NCBI GenBank assembly: GCA_903928655.1
Contig: CAIYSA010000279.1
Span: 1 to 38,832, forward strand
Reading direction: 5' to 3'
Origin: an uncultured Bacteroidota bacterium
Lineage (GTDB): Bacteria; Bacteroidota; Bacteroidia; B-17B0; Aurantibacillaceae
DNA length: 38,832 nucleotides
A program made the position numbers and the translations under genes. Positions 9,320 to 17,198 of this stretch are shown here, piece after piece. Numbering within the stretch: the stretch's first letter is position 1; each line of letters opens with the position of its first letter. The notes below the pieces were generated by a model. It had not been told where the DNA came from. It saw nothing but the letters and a program-made list of their open reading frames with translations, and did no database searches.

Positions 9320-10300
9320 TTATTGGATTATAATTTTTTTATGAATAGTTCCCTTTTCGGTTTCTATTTTTAGGATATATAATCCTGAATTGATTGCTGG
9401 CAAATGAAGTATAGAACTTTTTGCGTTTTCAATAATATTTCCTGACGCATTAAATAAGGTATATTCTTTAATTTTTTCAGCAGAATAAATATGTAATGTT
9501 TCATTGCTATTTATAGGATTTGGATACAGCACAATTCTGTTCTCTAGATTTTCAAATTCATTAACTCCAATAATGGTATTTTGATTAATAACACCAATTG
9601 CATCTAAATCAAAACCAGAACTCCCAAAAGGTGTTGGCCAAGGCTCGTTTACTTTATTATTGTAACTGTCGCGGGTTGCATAACTATTATTTATTGAACC
9701 AACACAATCAATAACCTTAACATGCGTGATGTTGTTTTTATTTAGTAAAGCATTATTAGCAACGTCGTTTAAATCAAAAGGAGTTCCATAACCAGCTTGA
9801 TATTTTCCTGCTAAATTATTTATTTTTGTTGCATCAGTATATCCAAAGGAGCCGACTTGAATGTTTGTATCTATCAATGAATGTGAAGGGAAGCGAAAAA
9901 AATGTTCGCCATCGCTGCTTACTTCCACGAAAGCAAGCTCTAAAAAAAGGCCGTCAAAACTATTTTCAAAAACGGCAAAATCATTTCCGATACCATCTTT
10001 TATTGGAAACGGAAACTTACAAATTGCAATACCGCCATCTCCTAAACTTACCACGCCATTGCTAAGAGCTATTCCAAAAACTAGCGAACTATCGCCAACA
10101 TCTGCAAGGCCTAATCCAACATTTGAAATATCTTGATAACCTCTTATTATTTTGCATTCACTTACCCAATTTACAAAAACCAAACTATCTTTGTAAATAG
10201 CATCAGAGCCAGGTATTCCTGCTTGAGGAGCGTAAATCTGTGCTTGTATCGAATTAACAATCAAGAGAGAAAAGCAAATATATAAAAATAGATTTTTCAT
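9320..10300 (-). CDS. T9SS-exported surface protein of a cobalamin-riboswitch operon
   Basis: This 326-residue secreted protein has a signal peptide (MKNLFLYICFSLLIVNSIQA, 1-20). Its beta-rich core holds LGDGGIAICKF (86-96), IGNDFAVFENSF (104-115), AFVEVSSDGEHFFRFPSHSL (123-142) and the Gly/Asp-rich FGSSGFDLDAIGV (225-237). A type A T9SS sorting domain follows from about 255 (VLYPNPI...GLYILKIETEKG...IIIQ). The GDGG/FAVFEN/VEVSSDG pattern belongs to an uncharacterised family of bacterial 'cell surface proteins', which I recall from B12-regulated loci of Bacteroidota. Its ATG follows the CWC/DUF5522 stop by 3 bases, so both are read from the cobalamin riboswitch at 10692-10863. I infer a role in capturing cobalamin or corrinoids at the surface. 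No binding site can be pointed to. Confidence 0.82.
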   Translation of the reverse strand: MKNLFLYICFSLLIVNSIQAQIYAPQAGIPGSDAIYKDSLVFVNWVSECKIIRGYQDISNVGLGLADVGDSSLVFGIALSNGVVSLGDGGIAICKFPFPIKDGIGNDFAVFENSFDGLFLELAFVEVSSDGEHFFRFPSHSLIDTNIQVGSFGYTDATKINNLAGKYQAGYGTPFDLNDVANNALLNKNNITHVKVIDCVGSINNSYATRDSYNNKVNEPWPTPFGSSGFDLDAIGVINQNTIIGVNEFENLENRIVLYPNPINSNETLHIYSAEKIKEYTLFNASGNIIENAKSSILHLPAINSGLYILKIETEKGTIHKKIIIQ

Positions 10301-10303
10301 GAT

Positions 10304-10654
10304 TTAATTTTTATTTCCATAAGCACAATGTTTGCAACTATTCCCGCAACACGAACCCTTTAAATAATGATATAATTCGGTGAATACAAAAAGCCCATCT
10401 TCTTTGTAAAAATGTACCCCTTCTAATAAATTTTGCGGATTTAATGTTCTTCTTAAATTGTGATTGTCATTTACTAAAGATTCCAATTCTGTTAAGCAGT
10501 TTGCACAAAGACAATTATAATTTGTTTCACCCATAAATGTTTTGGTTTTCTCAGAAAGGGTAATTTCATTACATTGACAATTGGAAATATCATTAGCGTT
10601 GCACTTAAAAGTGACATTACAGCGTTTGCAATATGTGATTTCATTTTTATTCAT
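10304..10654 (-). CDS. Cysteine-rich CWC and DUF5522 fusion protein, B12-riboswitch controlled
   Basis: This is a 116-residue cytoplasmic protein rich in cysteine. The N-terminal half is a CWC-type domain, with CKRC, CNANDISNCQC and NCLCANCL in order, which could bind zinc or another metal. The C-terminal half is DUF5522: EGVHFYKEDGLFVFTELYHY followed by KGSCCGNSCKHCAYG, matching the family end GYCCGxGCRHCPY. No function is established for either domain. I chose the ATG at 10652-10654 over an upstream in-frame TTG at 10663 because it falls just after the riboswitch and gives the more natural N-terminus MNKNEITYC. It is the first gene after the riboswitch and is tightly coupled to the surface-protein gene. 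The many cysteines next to a corrinoid-controlled promoter make a metal or cofactor-handling role plausible, but this is only inference. Confidence 0.88.
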   Translation of the reverse strand: MNKNEITYCKRCNVTFKCNANDISNCQCNEITLSEKTKTFMGETNYNCLCANCLTELESLVNDNHNLRRTLNPQNLLEGVHFYKEDGLFVFTELYHYLKGSCCGNSCKHCAYGNKN

Positions 10655-10661
10655 AATACAC

Positions 10662-10680
10662 AATCTTTTTCGCGAAGATT
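10662..10680 (-). promoter_or_regulatory. Small hairpin overlapping the leader just before the CWC/DUF5522 start
   Basis: On the minus strand AATCTT and AAGATT flank a 7-base loop (CGCGAAA), ending 7 bases before the ATG. It lies directly downstream of the riboswitch aptamer. With no U-tract it is not a classical terminator, and it may be part of a translational expression platform. Confidence 0.35.
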
Positions 10681-10691
10681 ATCGTGTTTAC

Positions 10692-10863
10692 TATTTAGGC
10701 AGGTCTCCTGACTTATTCCTTTATTTTTGAACCTTCTCGTTAAACAGATTAACAATGGTATTTTCAAAAATGTTACAGAACATACAGTTGCGCGACAGTT
10801 GTAGATTTTAACTACATTCCCTTTTAATTTTAGTGTTAACCAAAAACCAATAGCATGCCAAAT
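10692..10863 (-). promoter_or_regulatory. Cobalamin (adenosylcobalamin-type) riboswitch
   Basis: Read on the minus strand, the segment has the hallmark blocks of the B12 riboswitch in order. AAAAGGGAATGTAGT is near 10812-10826. The conserved core CTGTCGCGCAACTGTA lies around 10783-10798, matching the usual CUG.C.CGCAACUGUA. ACCATTGTT near 10751-10759 stands for the B12 box, with departures from the usual GCCACUG. The closing strand AGTCAGGAGACCTGCCT (10695-10711) is essentially invariant in this class. A P1 helix can form between TTTGGCA at the 5' end and TGCCTAAA at the 3' end with one mismatch. It sits 38 bases before the CWC/DUF5522 ATG and downstream of the TonB receptor's stop, so it controls the CWC/DUF5522 and surface-protein genes, probably by blocking ribosome access when cobalamin is abundant. 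Confidence 0.92.
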
Positions 10864-10911
10864 TTAAGCATTATAAGTTAAATCTCATAAAAAACACACA
10901 CTTAAAAAATC

Positions 10912-13284
10912 TTAAAATGTTAATCTATATTGTGGAATTACAAAAAACTTTAACTGATAATCAGTTTTAATTTTTTGAGTGTTCATATCGTATTGTTGTT
11001 GAAATATATTATTGTGTTTAGTTACATTTTGTATGTCGACACTTATTTCATGAGTAAATCGTTTTGTATTTATTTTATAAGAAGGCTTCACATCTAACCT
11101 AACATAAGGATCATATTGTGGCTGATAAGCAAGTAAGTCATTTCTAATTTCATTATTTGCTATTATTGATGAAGTTAAATCTATGGGAACATAACGCTTT
11201 CCCCCTGCATAAGTAAATTTAACATCCAACGCAAAAATATGTTTTTCTTTTATTTTAAATTCTTTTCCTGCCAAAGCATTAAAAACATAATTACCATTAA
11301 AGGCAGTATTTCTTATAATGCCATCACTTGCTTTGTATTTACTTTCAAATAGTGAGGCAGTAACTAAAAAATAATACCCTTTACTATAAAATTTTTCGAG
11401 CGTTACTTCAAAGCCATAATTTTCGCCAGTACCATTGCTTTCCAAACTATCTAAATTAGGACTATTGAAATCAGCACCTAAGTTTGCCGCACTAAAATAA
11501 TCGCTTCTTGATTTAACTGGTATTTTATATAAATATTGATAATATAATTCAGTTTTAATTCGCACACTATTGAAAAGGTTTACATCATATGCTATAACCG
11601 CATGGACAGCTTTTGTAAAATCCAAATTCCTGTTTGTTTCTTTTACTGCGCCATTTCCTAAATTGGCAGTTGCAAAATAAATGTAAAGTGGTTGAACTTG
11701 GCTATGCAAGCCTGCTCCAAAACTAACAGATTGTTTTTTATTTATTTCATATTTTAATCCTAATCTTGGTTCTGGTGATTTAGATTTATTGAGCAATAAG
11801 TATTGGTATGTAAAACCTGTGTTGAGCGAAAGCTTTTCACTAAAATGATGTTTCCATTGAATAAATCCTCGTGACAAAGATGTTTGTCCTTTATAATTTC
11901 TTAATGTTACAAAGCCTGTTCCATTTACGTCTGTGCTATCAACATAGGATGTGTTGTATATATCAATATATACGCCTGCATTTATAAAGTTTCGCGAATT
12001 TATTTTTTTGTTATAAGTTGTATTAGCTGTGTAGCGAGTTGTATATGATTCGTTTCTGTATTCTGGTCTAATGTTTTGTTGGCTGGCGCTTGTATCAACT
12101 CTATCTGAAGTGATATAATTAGATTGACCCGTAATGCCAATATTTGTTTTTAAATACGAAGAACTATTAATTAAATAAGTGTGTGAAATTCCACCGGCTC
12201 CAACATTTGATTTAAAGGAAGTGTTTCGGCCGCTGTAACCATATAAATTATTGTCTTTAGATTGTTGACTTTGTAATAATTCCGCTTTGCTTAATCCTCC
12301 AATTCCCCAAACTGAAAATTTGCCAGCTTTTTTTGTTGGCATATCAATTTTAAATGTAACATCTTGATATTGCGGAACCGCGCTTCCTGTTCCAAAATCT
12401 AAGCCAAGGTATTTAAAAACGGATAGAGTTGAGTAACGGTAATTAACCATGTAAGAAGCGTTTTTTTTCTTTTTACTAAATGGGCCTTCGGCGCCAACTT
12501 CAAAACCATTAAACCCAACCATTCCTAAAAACTCGCGTTTTTCATTATTACCAGTTCTCATTTTTAAATCAAAAACTCCTGCAGTTGCATTTCCATAATC
12601 TGCCGGAAAAGCACCAGTCATAAAATCCGAATTGTCTAATGTATTATTATTTAAAATAGAAATTGGTCCGCCCGATGAGCCCATAGAGCCAAAGTGATTA
12701 GGATTCGGAATATCTAAACCATTAAGTCGCCACAAAACACCAAGTGGAGAATTTCCTCTTACAATAATATCATTTCTACTATCATTTGCTCCACTTACAC
12801 CTGCAAAATTTGCTGCCATCCGTGCTGGGTCGCCTCTGCTTCCCGCATATCTGTTAGCTTCTTCGGTGCTAAAAACACGAGAACTTACAGTTGCCATTTT
12901 GTTATTTGTTTTTGTTTTATCAATTTCAGCTGTTATCACTATTTCTTCGCCCTGCAATATACTTTCTTCTAATTCAATATTTAATACCATTTCTTTACCA
13001 CTTGTTAGTACAACGGTTTGTGCCTTTTCTTTATAACTTACAAACGATACTTTAATTTGTTTTCTTCCTAAAGGAACGTTATCAATTCTAAATTTTCCAA
13101 GTTCATTGGTTGAGGTTACCAAAAGTGGATCTGAATTTAAAATGCAAATGATTGCTCCCGGCAATAGACTCTGCGTTTGTTTATCCACAACAGTTCCTCG
13201 AATGGTTTGTGTTAATTCTTGCGCATAGTTTTGCATATGCGAAATGAAAATTAGGAATAAAAGAATGTGTTTCATTTTAGGCAT
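10912..13284 (-). CDS. TonB-dependent outer-membrane receptor with carboxypeptidase-regulatory-like domain
   Basis: This 790-residue outer-membrane receptor starts with a signal peptide (core ILLFLIFISHMQNYAQ). Residues about 27-110 form a CarboxypepD_reg-like Ig domain (IRGTVVDKQTQSLLPGA...NELGKFRIDNVPLG), the usual Bacteroidota extension. The plug (about 125-250) includes RYAGSRGDPARMAANFAGVS, NDIIVRGNSPLGVLWRLNGL and a GAFPADYGNATAGVFDL end. The remainder is a 22-strand-type barrel ending in phenylalanine (PQYRLTF). The first ATG (13282-13284) overlaps the end of the IMPACT gene by 8 bases; a second in-frame ATG at 13275 would also give a good signal peptide. The ligand is unknown. It is tempting to call it a B12 transporter, but the riboswitch is downstream of its stop, so it is not under that control. 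Confidence 0.92.
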   Translation of the reverse strand: MPKMKHILLFLIFISHMQNYAQELTQTIRGTVVDKQTQSLLPGAIICILNSDPLLVTSTNELGKFRIDNVPLGRKQIKVSFVSYKEKAQTVVLTSGKEMVLNIELEESILQGEEIVITAEIDKTKTNNKMATVSSRVFSTEEANRYAGSRGDPARMAANFAGVSGANDSRNDIIVRGNSPLGVLWRLNGLDIPNPNHFGSMGSSGGPISILNNNTLDNSDFMTGAFPADYGNATAGVFDLKMRTGNNEKREFLGMVGFNGFEVGAEGPFSKKKKNASYMVNYRYSTLSVFKYLGLDFGTGSAVPQYQDVTFKIDMPTKKAGKFSVWGIGGLSKAELLQSQQSKDNNLYGYSGRNTSFKSNVGAGGISHTYLINSSSYLKTNIGITGQSNYITSDRVDTSASQQNIRPEYRNESYTTRYTANTTYNKKINSRNFINAGVYIDIYNTSYVDSTDVNGTGFVTLRNYKGQTSLSRGFIQWKHHFSEKLSLNTGFTYQYLLLNKSKSPEPRLGLKYEINKKQSVSFGAGLHSQVQPLYIYFATANLGNGAVKETNRNLDFTKAVHAVIAYDVNLFNSVRIKTELYYQYLYKIPVKSRSDYFSAANLGADFNSPNLDSLESNGTGENYGFEVTLEKFYSKGYYFLVTASLFESKYKASDGIIRNTAFNGNYVFNALAGKEFKIKEKHIFALDVKFTYAGGKRYVPIDLTSSIIANNEIRNDLLAYQPQYDPYVRLDVKPSYKINTKRFTHEISVDIQNVTKHNNIFQQQYDMNTQKIKTDYQLKFFVIPQYRLTF

Positions 13285-13882
13285 ACTGTAATTTCAAGTC
13301 GTTTATTTTTTTTAATTTTTCTTCACACACCTCACTTTGAGATTTTCTAATACTAAAACTGATTTCACAATCTGTATCAAATTGTTGTTGTTGTATTTGA
13401 CAATCCAATTGTTTTAATAATTTCATCACATCATTCAATTGTATATAAGGAAATTTAATTTCGTATTTAAACAGAATTTGTTTTTCAATTATCGATGCAC
13501 TTTTTATAACGTCAGATGCTGAGGTTTTATATGCATTTATTAAACCACTCACACCTAACAAAGTGCCTCCAAAATAACGAACAACTACAATTAATACATT
13601 AGTTAAATCATGAGATTGTATTTGTCCTAATATTGGTTTGCCTGCTGTATAAGAAGGTTCTCCGTCGTCATTCGCTCGCACGTTTTGTTTATCTGCCCCT
13701 AAAATATAAGCATAACAATGATGGTTTGCTGTTGGATGTTCTTTCTTTAAAACCAATAGGGTTTCTTTTACTTGCTTCTCAGTTTCTAAAGGATACGCAT
13801 ACGCAATAAATTTGCTTCCTTTATCTTTAAAGATAATTTGTGAAGCAGATTCAATAGTAAAATATGTATCGCTAAATAACAG
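13277..13882 (-). CDS. yigZ: IMPACT/YigZ family protein with a probable CTG start
   Basis: Members of this family resemble the N-terminal domain of the GCN2 regulator IMPACT; their bacterial role, perhaps on ribosomes, is not settled. The coding frame clearly begins upstream of the first TTG (13756): residues such as DTYFTIESAS, FKDKGSKFIAYAYPLE and then EHPTANHHCYAYILG match the family N-terminus. Between the in-frame TAA (13916-13918) and that TTG there is no ATG or GTG. A CTG at 13880-13882 gives MLFSDTYFTI and 201 residues, close to the usual 200-205. The signature DGEPSGTAGKP appears here as DGEPSYTAGKP, with Tyr for the conserved Gly. The RYFGGTLLGVSGLI segment and the C-terminal EF-G-V-like domain are present. 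It lies between a small secreted protein gene and the TonB receptor gene. Confidence 0.85.
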   Translation of the reverse strand: MLFSDTYFTIESASQIIFKDKGSKFIAYAYPLETEKQVKETLLVLKKEHPTANHHCYAYILGADKQNVRANDDGEPSYTAGKPILGQIQSHDLTNVLIVVVRYFGGTLLGVSGLINAYKTSASDVIKSASIIEKQILFKYEIKFPYIQLNDVMKLLKQLDCQIQQQQFDTDCEISFSIRKSQSEVCEEKLKKINDLKLQYA

Positions 13883-13926
13883 GGATTTGGTATTTTGAAA
13901 ATTATTTTCTGTGATTTAGCAATTTG

Positions 13927-14394
13927 CTATTGTGGCAAATGTTTATTTATTAAACATGGAAAACGATATGCACATGCTGGATATATTAAGTTATTTACAA
14001 TAGTATTTTTTTTAGCTACTATAATAATTAAATCTGCTTTTGCCCATTCAGCTGCTATACAATCCATTTTAATATTACTTTCGGTTTCTCCGTTTGGAAT
14101 TTGTTTATAGTATTTCCAAGGTTCAAAAAAGTTATATTTTCCCTGAGGAAGCTTTGTTTTTAAGCAACCATTTTTATCAGTAGTTATCGTATCAACTTTG
14201 TTGTTTTCCGAAACATAAATTAATTTTTTGTTAGCATATGGTGTTGCAATTTTTAATTTCGCTTCCATTTCGTGGGTTGGACGAGCGCCACCGCAATACG
14301 GGATAAATTGTTCTATTTTTAAACACACTTTTTTTGTTTGAGAAAATCCTGTTGTAAAAGATAGGATTGCTAGTATTAAGATTGTTTTTTTCAT
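13927..14394 (-). CDS. Small secreted protein of unknown function
   Basis: This is a 155-residue protein with a clear signal peptide (MKKTILILAILSFTTGFSQ, cleavage after Gln19). The mature part has the motif PYCGGARPTHEME (33-45), a segment that reads like a one-domain carboxypeptidase-regulatory or transthyretin-like fold (VDTITTDKNGCLKTKLPQGKYN, about 67-88), and four or more cysteines that could pair in the periplasm or outside the cell. I do not recognise a named family, though the CGGARP motif occurs in other Bacteroidota secreted proteins from memory. The gene starts 9 bases after the short-chain dehydrogenase stop and is followed by yigZ, so it is probably read with both. The function is unknown. 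Confidence 0.75.
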   Translation of the reverse strand: MKKTILILAILSFTTGFSQTKKVCLKIEQFIPYCGGARPTHEMEAKLKIATPYANKKLIYVSENNKVDTITTDKNGCLKTKLPQGKYNFFEPWKYYKQIPNGETESNIKMDCIAAEWAKADLIIIVAKKNTIVNNLIYPACAYRFPCLINKHLPQ

Positions 14395-14402
14395 AATTTT
14401 TT

Positions 14403-15086
14403 TTAAGGAGTTGATAAAGATACTGGTAAAATTTTTCCGTTATAATAGTGATGACCTTTTGTTGTAAAATCAAATATATATTCAGCCATTTGAAATGGTT
14501 TAATGGGAGCCTCATAGCCAGGAAATGCTTCAGCTAGCATTTCTGTTTGAACGGCGCCTAGTGCTAAGCAGTTAACCGTTATGTTTTTTTCTTTAAATTC
14601 TTCTGCCATACATTCTGTTAAACCAACAACTGCAGACTTAGAGGAACTATACGAAGAAAGTCCTGAAAATTTTACACTACCTTGAAAGCCACCAATACTA
14701 CTGATGTTAACAATGTGCGCTTTTGATTTTTTTCCTAAAACACTAAGTAGTTGTTGTGATAAATAAAAAGGCGCAAATACATTTACCTGATATGTTTTTT
14801 CTAAATCAGAATATAGTATATCCTCGAAAGGTTTGTTTACCAAGGTCCCCGCATTGTTAATTAAAAAATCAATAGTTTGGCGTTTTTCTTTAATGGCAAA
14901 AACAGCTTTATCAATGCTGATTTTAGAACTTAAATCGGTTGCAATGATTTGTAAATTTGAATTAGATAATGCTTCAAGTGTTTCTGTATGTCTTGTTAAA
15001 GCAATTACTTGATAATTGGCATTTAAAAATAATTTAGTGAGTTCAAAGCCTATGCCTCTGCTTGCTCCAGTTATAATAACGGTCAT
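14403..15086 (-). CDS. Short-chain dehydrogenase/reductase (SDR)
   Basis: This 227-residue classical SDR has the cofactor loop TGASRGIG (6-13), NNAG (77-80), the catalytic Ser130 (VNISSIGG) and the Tyr146/Lys150 pair (YSSSK). At about 230 residues it is at the short end of the family, resembling sepiapterin-reductase-like or YdfG-like members. The residue after the second beta strand is Arg/His (ALTRHTE), which suggests NADP(H). The substrate cannot be told from sequence. It lies 13 bases downstream of the mqnC stop on the same strand and is probably co-transcribed with it, but no menaquinone step requires an SDR of this kind, so the shared operon may not indicate a shared pathway. Confidence 0.9.
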   Translation of the reverse strand: MTVIITGASRGIGFELTKLFLNANYQVIALTRHTETLEALSNSNLQIIATDLSSKISIDKAVFAIKEKRQTIDFLINNAGTLVNKPFEDILYSDLEKTYQVNVFAPFYLSQQLLSVLGKKSKAHIVNISSIGGFQGSVKFSGLSSYSSSKSAVVGLTECMAEEFKEKNITVNCLALGAVQTEMLAEAFPGYEAPIKPFQMAEYIFDFTTKGHHYYNGKILPVSLSTP

Positions 15087-15099
15087 GTGCTTTGCTTTT

Positions 15100-16227
15100 T
15101 TAATAATTTATTACTTGTTCCATAATTTCTTTTGGAACTGGTCTTTCCTCGTATTGTTGTGTTCTTAATTGTGGTTCAAAACCCGCTTCAGTTATTGCAT
15201 CCTGAATTGTTTTGTAAGTAAAGCGATGTGGCGCACCAGCAACACTAACAACATTCTCTTCAATCATTATACTACCGAAATCATTGGCGCCAGCATGTAA
15301 ACAGATTTGTGCGGTTTGTTTTCCTACCGTTAACCAAGAGGCTTGAATATTTTCAATGTTAGGTAACATAATTCTACTTAGGGCTAACATGCGGATGTAT
15401 TCATCATCACTCACATTATTTGTAATTCCTTTTACACGTTTTAATAAAGTGCCATCATCCTGAAAAGGCCAAGGAATAAATGCTAAAAATCCTTTCGCAT
15501 CTTTTGGTTTTTCTTCTTGCACATCACGTATCCAAACTAAATGTTCAAAGCGTTCGTAAATTGTTTCTACATGACCAAACATCATTGTAGCCGATGTGGT
15601 TATATTTAATTGGTGACATGCACGCATTACATCTAACCATTCTCTACCAGTACATTTCCCTTTCGAAATTAATCGGCGAACGCGGTCGTTTAATATTTCT
15701 GCGCCAGCTCCAGGTAAGCTATCCATACCGGCAGCCATTAATGCTTTTAAAACTTCGGTGTGTGTTGATTTTTCTAACTTTGTGATATGTGCAATTTCTG
15801 GGGGCCCAAGTGCATGTAATTTTAAACATGGAAAAAGCGTTTTTAATTCTTTAAATAAATTGACGTAATACCTTAAACCTAAATCGGGATGATGGCCACC
15901 TTGCAACAATAGTTGTTCACCACCTAACTGAAATGTTTCTTCAATTTTTTTCTTATAAGTTTCTATAGAAGTTACATAAGATTCCGGATGGCCAGGAATT
16001 CTGTAAAAATTACAAAATTTGCAGTTTGCAATACACACGTTTGTTGTATTTACATTTCGGTCAATAATCCAGGTTACTTTTTGGGAATTATTTTTTTTAA
16101 TATTTCTAATTTCGTTAGCAACAAACATCAAGTTTGAGGTAGGTGCATTTTCGTATAAAAAAACGCCTTCTTCAATCGATAAAAACTCAAGATTAAGCGC
16201 ACGATTTAATAATGATTCAACGGTCAT
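15100..16227 (-). CDS. mqnC: Cyclic dehypoxanthinyl futalosine synthase (radical SAM)
   Basis: MqnC is the radical SAM enzyme that cyclises dehypoxanthinyl futalosine in the futalosine route to menaquinone. The cluster motif CIANCKFC (CxxxCxxC), preceded by NVNTTNV and followed by FYRIPGHPESY, is that of the MqnC/CofH group. LLLQGGHHPDLGLRYY and the C-terminal AGFEPQLRTQQYE are MqnC-like; MqnE has a different cluster context. I start at the ATG at 16225-16227 (MTVESLLNRAL, 375 residues), which matches family N-termini; an upstream TTG at 16251 would add eight unlikely residues. Its presence says that menaquinone is made through futalosine. The other mqn genes are not in the window. A cytosolic [4Fe-4S] enzyme, expected to be essential where no Men pathway exists. 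Confidence 0.93.
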   Translation of the reverse strand: MTVESLLNRALNLEFLSIEEGVFLYENAPTSNLMFVANEIRNIKKNNSQKVTWIIDRNVNTTNVCIANCKFCNFYRIPGHPESYVTSIETYKKKIEETFQLGGEQLLLQGGHHPDLGLRYYVNLFKELKTLFPCLKLHALGPPEIAHITKLEKSTHTEVLKALMAAGMDSLPGAGAEILNDRVRRLISKGKCTGREWLDVMRACHQLNITTSATMMFGHVETIYERFEHLVWIRDVQEEKPKDAKGFLAFIPWPFQDDGTLLKRVKGITNNVSDDEYIRMLALSRIMLPNIENIQASWLTVGKQTAQICLHAGANDFGSIMIEENVVSVAGAPHRFTYKTIQDAITEAGFEPQLRTQQYEERPVPKEIMEQVINY

Positions 16228-16281
16228 TTTGTATTCTTTAATATCTATCAAAAATAAGCAATTTATAAGAAAAGGACTTAA

Positions 16282-16467
16282 TATTTTATCATTTTAACTA
16301 TAACTGAAAAAAATGGTTGTAACAACTATTACTCAGTATTGTTTATTAAATCCTTTTGCGCAACCAGAAACATACATGAGTTAGGAGTTAGTCCCGAAAA
16401 AGGAAAGCATGTGCTTACAATTACAGATTATTTTGGGAAACAAAGAATATTCATTTCGAGGCGATGA
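16282..16467 (+). pseudogene. Decayed C-terminal fragment of a penicillin-binding protein 1C-like gene
   Basis: On the plus strand one frame stays open from 16282 to a TGA at 16465-16467 with no ATG, GTG or TTG at its head. It ends HELGVSPEKGKHVLTITDYF and then GKQRIFISRR. This matches the last beta-sandwich domain of penicillin-binding protein 1C, whose family end reads like 'p.G.H.LTvvDe.G...r.F.i'. The upstream part (NGCNNYYSVLFIKSFCATRN) is less convincing. It lies between mqnC and the outer-membrane protein gene, both on the other strand. I read it as a remnant left by deletion or rearrangement. The similarity was judged by eye. Confidence 0.5.
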
Positions 16468-16484
16468 GTGAAAAAAAGTATGGT

Positions 16485-17096
16485 TTAAAAATTAGAACCA
16501 GTTCCATATTGAATTCCAAATGCATTTATTCCAATTGAATAATTGACACCAAAATACATGACAAAATTTTCCCCCCTACAAATTTTAAATCGTGAAGCAA
16601 TAACTGGCGCAAAACGAAGATTATTATTCCTATCAACTAGTACACTAGCGAGTGGACCTATTTCAAAATCTATTTTAGATTTTTTATCTAAATTAAACTC
16701 TATTAATCTAAAAATTATTCCAGTTCCAAAAGTAGGCGAAGCTCTTTCGTTTATTATTTGACCACCGATAATGTATTGCTTGCTTTCTGTTGCAATATTT
16801 AAAAATATCGGAACTCTTAATGTTTTTTTTGGCCGAAATTCTACTAAAAATAAAATGGCAGTTGTTGGTATTACAATAGCGGCTTGTTGACGAATATTTA
16901 TTTGTCTACTGCTAGAAATAAATAATAAATTTTGTCCAAAACTAATTTCAAGTTTGTCGCCCTTTCTTGTTGAGTCTTCAAAATGCTTTCCAAACCTGAT
17001 ATAAAATGGCTGTTTTGTTTTTACACTATCACTATTTTGCGCTATAATTTTACTTTCAGCAAATGCTAAAAATAATAGAATTATAACTTTTACCAA
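16485..17096 (-). CDS. Outer-membrane beta-barrel-like protein of unknown function
   Basis: This is a secreted protein of about 203 residues whose signal peptide is VKVIILLFLAFAESKIIAQ. The mature part alternates polar and hydrophobic residues with many aromatics (FGQNLLFISSSRQINIRQ, FGTGIIFRLIEFNL) and ends in Phe (GTGSNF), as an outer-membrane barrel does. There is no in-frame ATG. The frame runs back to a GTG at 17210, but that codon lies inside a dispersed repeat, and the added 38 residues are basic and unlike a signal peptide. TTG at 17096, or TTG at 17117, is a better start. I do not recognise a family. It is a lone gene between a gene remnant and P5C dehydrogenase. Confidence 0.65.
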   Translation of the reverse strand: MVKVIILLFLAFAESKIIAQNSDSVKTKQPFYIRFGKHFEDSTRKGDKLEISFGQNLLFISSSRQINIRQQAAIVIPTTAILFLVEFRPKKTLRVPIFLNIATESKQYIIGGQIINERASPTFGTGIIFRLIEFNLDKKSKIDFEIGPLASVLVDRNNNLRFAPVIASRFKICRGENFVMYFGVNYSIGINAFGIQYGTGSNF

Positions 17097-17198
17097 AACA
17101 ATTTTATGTATAATCAATTCTTTTAAACCCCTTTTTACTCCATTGAGGTAATGCTTTAATTTATTTTTTACAAAGCTAATTTTAATAATTAATGCACG

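Noticed and set aside
9826-10136. Two overlapping plus-strand open frames of 79 and 91 codons
   Set aside because: Both lie opposite the surface-protein gene, whose frame has a signal peptide and sorting domain.
10912-13284. TonB receptor read as the B12 transporter BtuB controlled by the riboswitch
   Set aside because: Its stop codon lies about 50 bases upstream of the riboswitch on the same strand, so the switch is behind it, not in front; its ligand is left open.
13277-14394. Stop-codon readthrough fusion of the small secreted protein with YigZ
   Set aside because: The two frames differ, and an in-frame TAA (13916-13918) lies just before the YigZ coding region.
16019-16297. A 92-codon plus-strand open frame near mqnC
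   Set aside because: It is opposite the radical-SAM cluster region of mqnC and shows no domain of its own.
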